Source: Pilimelia terevasa (GTDB taxonomy: Bacteria > Actinomycetota > Actinomycetes > Mycobacteriales > Micromonosporaceae). From it: a DNA stretch of 64,000 bases. The translations under genes were made by a program, and so were the position numbers. How positions within the stretch are numbered: the first letter of the stretch is position 1; each line of letters starts with the position of its first letter. The notes beneath the pieces were generated by a model. It saw only the letters and a list, made by a program, of their open reading frames with translations, was not told the DNA's origin and did not search any database. Positions 62,748-64,000 of the stretch are shown here, piece after piece. The stretch is taken from contig NZ_BMQC01000001.1 of the NCBI RefSeq assembly GCF_014647915.1, forward strand, positions 186,001 to 250,000, read 5' to 3'.

Positions 62748-63941
62748 TCAAGACCAGGAGACTGTGATCCGGACGTGCTTCTTGTCGACCACGAGCCCGT
62801 CGGGGAGCTGCTCGTCCGCCGTGCCGACGGGGTAAGCGGAGATGTGTGGAGTCGACCCGTACCGGTAACCGGAATTCCAAGCACAAACCTGAGCGGCGAC
62901 CTGCGTGGCCAACTTCTCCCCATCTGGGCCGTGACCGATCGCACCGAACTCGAACGTGTCGTCCTCCGACGCCGGCCGCAGCGTGAGGTACGCGAACGAG
63001 CCACCGTCGAACACCGCAGAGGCACCCCACGGCAGCGCGGGCGTGACAACCTTCGCCTCGATCGCCGGACGCTGCACATGCAACCGGCAGAAGCCCGGCA
63101 ACGCAGTCGCCAGCCACAGGTCCAGGCCGTCGAACGGCTCCTGCGAGCCGACGGTCACCCCGGACCACACCGTTGTCGGCGGTTCGCTCATCGCCGCGCG
63201 CAGCGCGTCACGGTCGAACGGCTTGTCGTCCACCCGCAGGCCGACATCCTCACCGTGCAACAGGACCAGGTCCTCCTTGCGCTCACTGGCGCCCTGCATT
63301 CGCACGAAACCGCACAGCTCAACCGACCGGGACACCAACCGATCGCCGTCGCGCTCGAAGACCACTGAGCGAGTCAGGCCGCTGATCCGCACAGGGACGA
63401 TGATCCGCCCGCCGAGCGCTAGCTGTTCAGTCCACGCCGGTGGGATGTCCCACGCGCCGGCAGTGACGATGATCCGGTCGTAGGGCGCGTACCGCGCCAC
63501 ACCGAACTCGCCGTCGCCCTGCTCGACGTTGACGTTGGTGTAGCCGGCCGCCGCCAGGCAGTCGCGGGCACGGTCCACCACATCCTGATCGATGTCGATC
63601 GTGGTCACCTCGCCACCCGGGCCGACCAGCTCGCTGATCAAACTGGCGTTGTAGCCACCGGACCCGATCTCCAGCACGCGCATGTCGGGCTCGATCTCCG
63701 CCTGCTCCAGCATCAGGGCGATGATGTTTGGTGCCGACACGGAGCTGATCACGACGCCATCGTCATCACGCTTGGTCGCCACGATGGCGTCTGCGTAGGC
63801 GTCGTCCAGACTTGCGTCAGGGGTGAAGAGATGGCGGGGCACAGCGGCGAAGGCAGCGGCCACCCGATCGGTGCGAATGATGCCCTTACCCCGCAGCGAG
63901 TGAACGAGAGCAGTGCGAAGATCATCGGCTTCGTGGGTCAA
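62748..63941 (-). CDS. FxLD-system methyltransferase (PCMT-like, LanS_A type)
   Basis: 397 residues. The N-terminal half is a protein-isoaspartate O-methyltransferase fold: VPRHLFTPDASLDDAYADA and the SAM-binding MRVLEIGSGGYNASLI. The C-terminal half (from LCGFVRMQGASERKEDLVLL) is the extension typical of RiPP-associated members, which probably binds the peptide. Known relatives methylate an Asp side chain in the ring-containing peptide, leading to aspartimide or isoaspartate. The TTG start at 63941 is supported by AGGAGG six bases upstream. It precedes the precursor by 37 bp. Confidence 0.9.
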   Translation of the reverse strand: MTHEADDLRTALVHSLRGKGIIRTDRVAAAFAAVPRHLFTPDASLDDAYADAIVATKRDDDGVVISSVSAPNIIALMLEQAEIEPDMRVLEIGSGGYNASLISELVGPGGEVTTIDIDQDVVDRARDCLAAAGYTNVNVEQGDGEFGVARYAPYDRIIVTAGAWDIPPAWTEQLALGGRIIVPVRISGLTRSVVFERDGDRLVSRSVELCGFVRMQGASERKEDLVLLHGEDVGLRVDDKPFDRDALRAAMSEPPTTVWSGVTVGSQEPFDGLDLWLATALPGFCRLHVQRPAIEAKVVTPALPWGASAVFDGGSFAYLTLRPASEDDTFEFGAIGHGPDGEKLATQVAAQVCAWNSGYRYGSTPHISAYPVGTADEQLPDGLVVDKKHVRITVSWS

Positions 63942-63971
63942 GGTGACCTCCTGGGTTGTGGGGGAGCGAAA

Positions 63972-63994
63972 CGCCCAGCCGCATCGGCTGGGCG
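63972..63994. terminator. Hairpin upstream of the methyltransferase gene
   Basis: CGCCCAGCC and GGCTGGGCG form a perfect 9-bp stem with a 5-nt loop, at the window edge and 31 bp before the methyltransferase start on the minus strand. It may end an upstream transcript or act in the operon leader. Confidence 0.5.
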
Positions 63995-64000
63995 GTGCCG

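Noticed and set aside
57140-64000. Right attachment site (repeat of the tRNA-Tyr 3' end)
   Set aside because: I looked for the T-arm string GTTCGAATCC and for ACCCGCCACC on both strands by eye and found none; the border is probably outside the window.
20400-64000. CRISPR array or insertion sequence
   Set aside because: The only clear direct repeats are the three 56-bp elements, spaced by genes rather than short spacers; no transposase gene was seen.

Overview
The window is high-GC actinobacterial DNA. The left 20 kb is very GC-rich, uses many GTG starts, and carries the gene series DEAD-box helicase, DUF3107, TetR, alpha/beta hydrolase, DUF3152 and a Nuo cluster. This fits a Micromonosporaceae-type chromosome; the family assignment is an inference from gene content. 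From about 20.4 kb to the end the DNA is visibly less GC-rich and is accessory: a prophage integrated at a tRNA-Tyr gene, followed by a lanthipeptide gene cluster.

Host part (1-20402). A DEAD-box RNA helicase gene is cut by the left edge. DUF3107 and TetR genes follow on the minus strand, and divergent from them run an Ala/Pro-rich protein, a hydrolase, a membrane-anchored DUF3152 metalloprotease-like protein and an alkyltransferase-like protein. A partial complex I cluster comes next: nuoB, a DUF2252 kinase-like gene, then nuoC-H-I-J-K-L-M-N with mostly overlapping starts. There is no nuoA, D, E, F or G. An htpX protease gene with a frameshift, an MFS exporter, a YajQ-family gene and tRNA-Tyr close this part.

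Prophage (from the tRNA 3' end to at least 57.2 kb). The leftward arm holds a tyrosine integrase, an excisionase-like protein and about a dozen small proteins, many with CxxC pairs. A 1.1-kb non-coding switch region at 29.3-30.4 kb separates it from the rightward late genes: HNH, small and large terminase, portal, MuF-like protein, scaffold, capsid, connectors, tail tube, frameshifted tail chaperone, tape measure, baseplate, S74 tail fibre, LysM endolysin and holin. A probable repressor and a replication/recombination module follow (Cas4-like nuclease, RecA/DnaB-like ATPase, resolvase, split primase, phosphoesterase, split sigma-like pair). Several genes run against their modules, in the manner of morons: 24526-25137, 31666-31878 and the two-gene unit 36735-37794.

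Cluster 57.2-64 kb (minus strand). It encodes a methyltransferase of the FxLD type, a 54-residue FxLD precursor, a LanB dehydratase, a LanC cyclase and a stand-alone SpaB_C-type protein. No second copy of the tRNA-Tyr 3' end is visible before 64 kb. The cluster may therefore lie inside the integrated element as cargo, but the right border is outside the window.

Most notable signals: (1) the FxLD cluster abutting the prophage; (2) six copies of a 16-bp asymmetric site in the prophage, five oriented with local transcription, which resemble stoperators; (3) three 56-bp intergenic repeats that form UNCG-tetraloop hairpins; (4) an inverted 2TM-GAF plus small-protein gene pair between scaffold and capsid.
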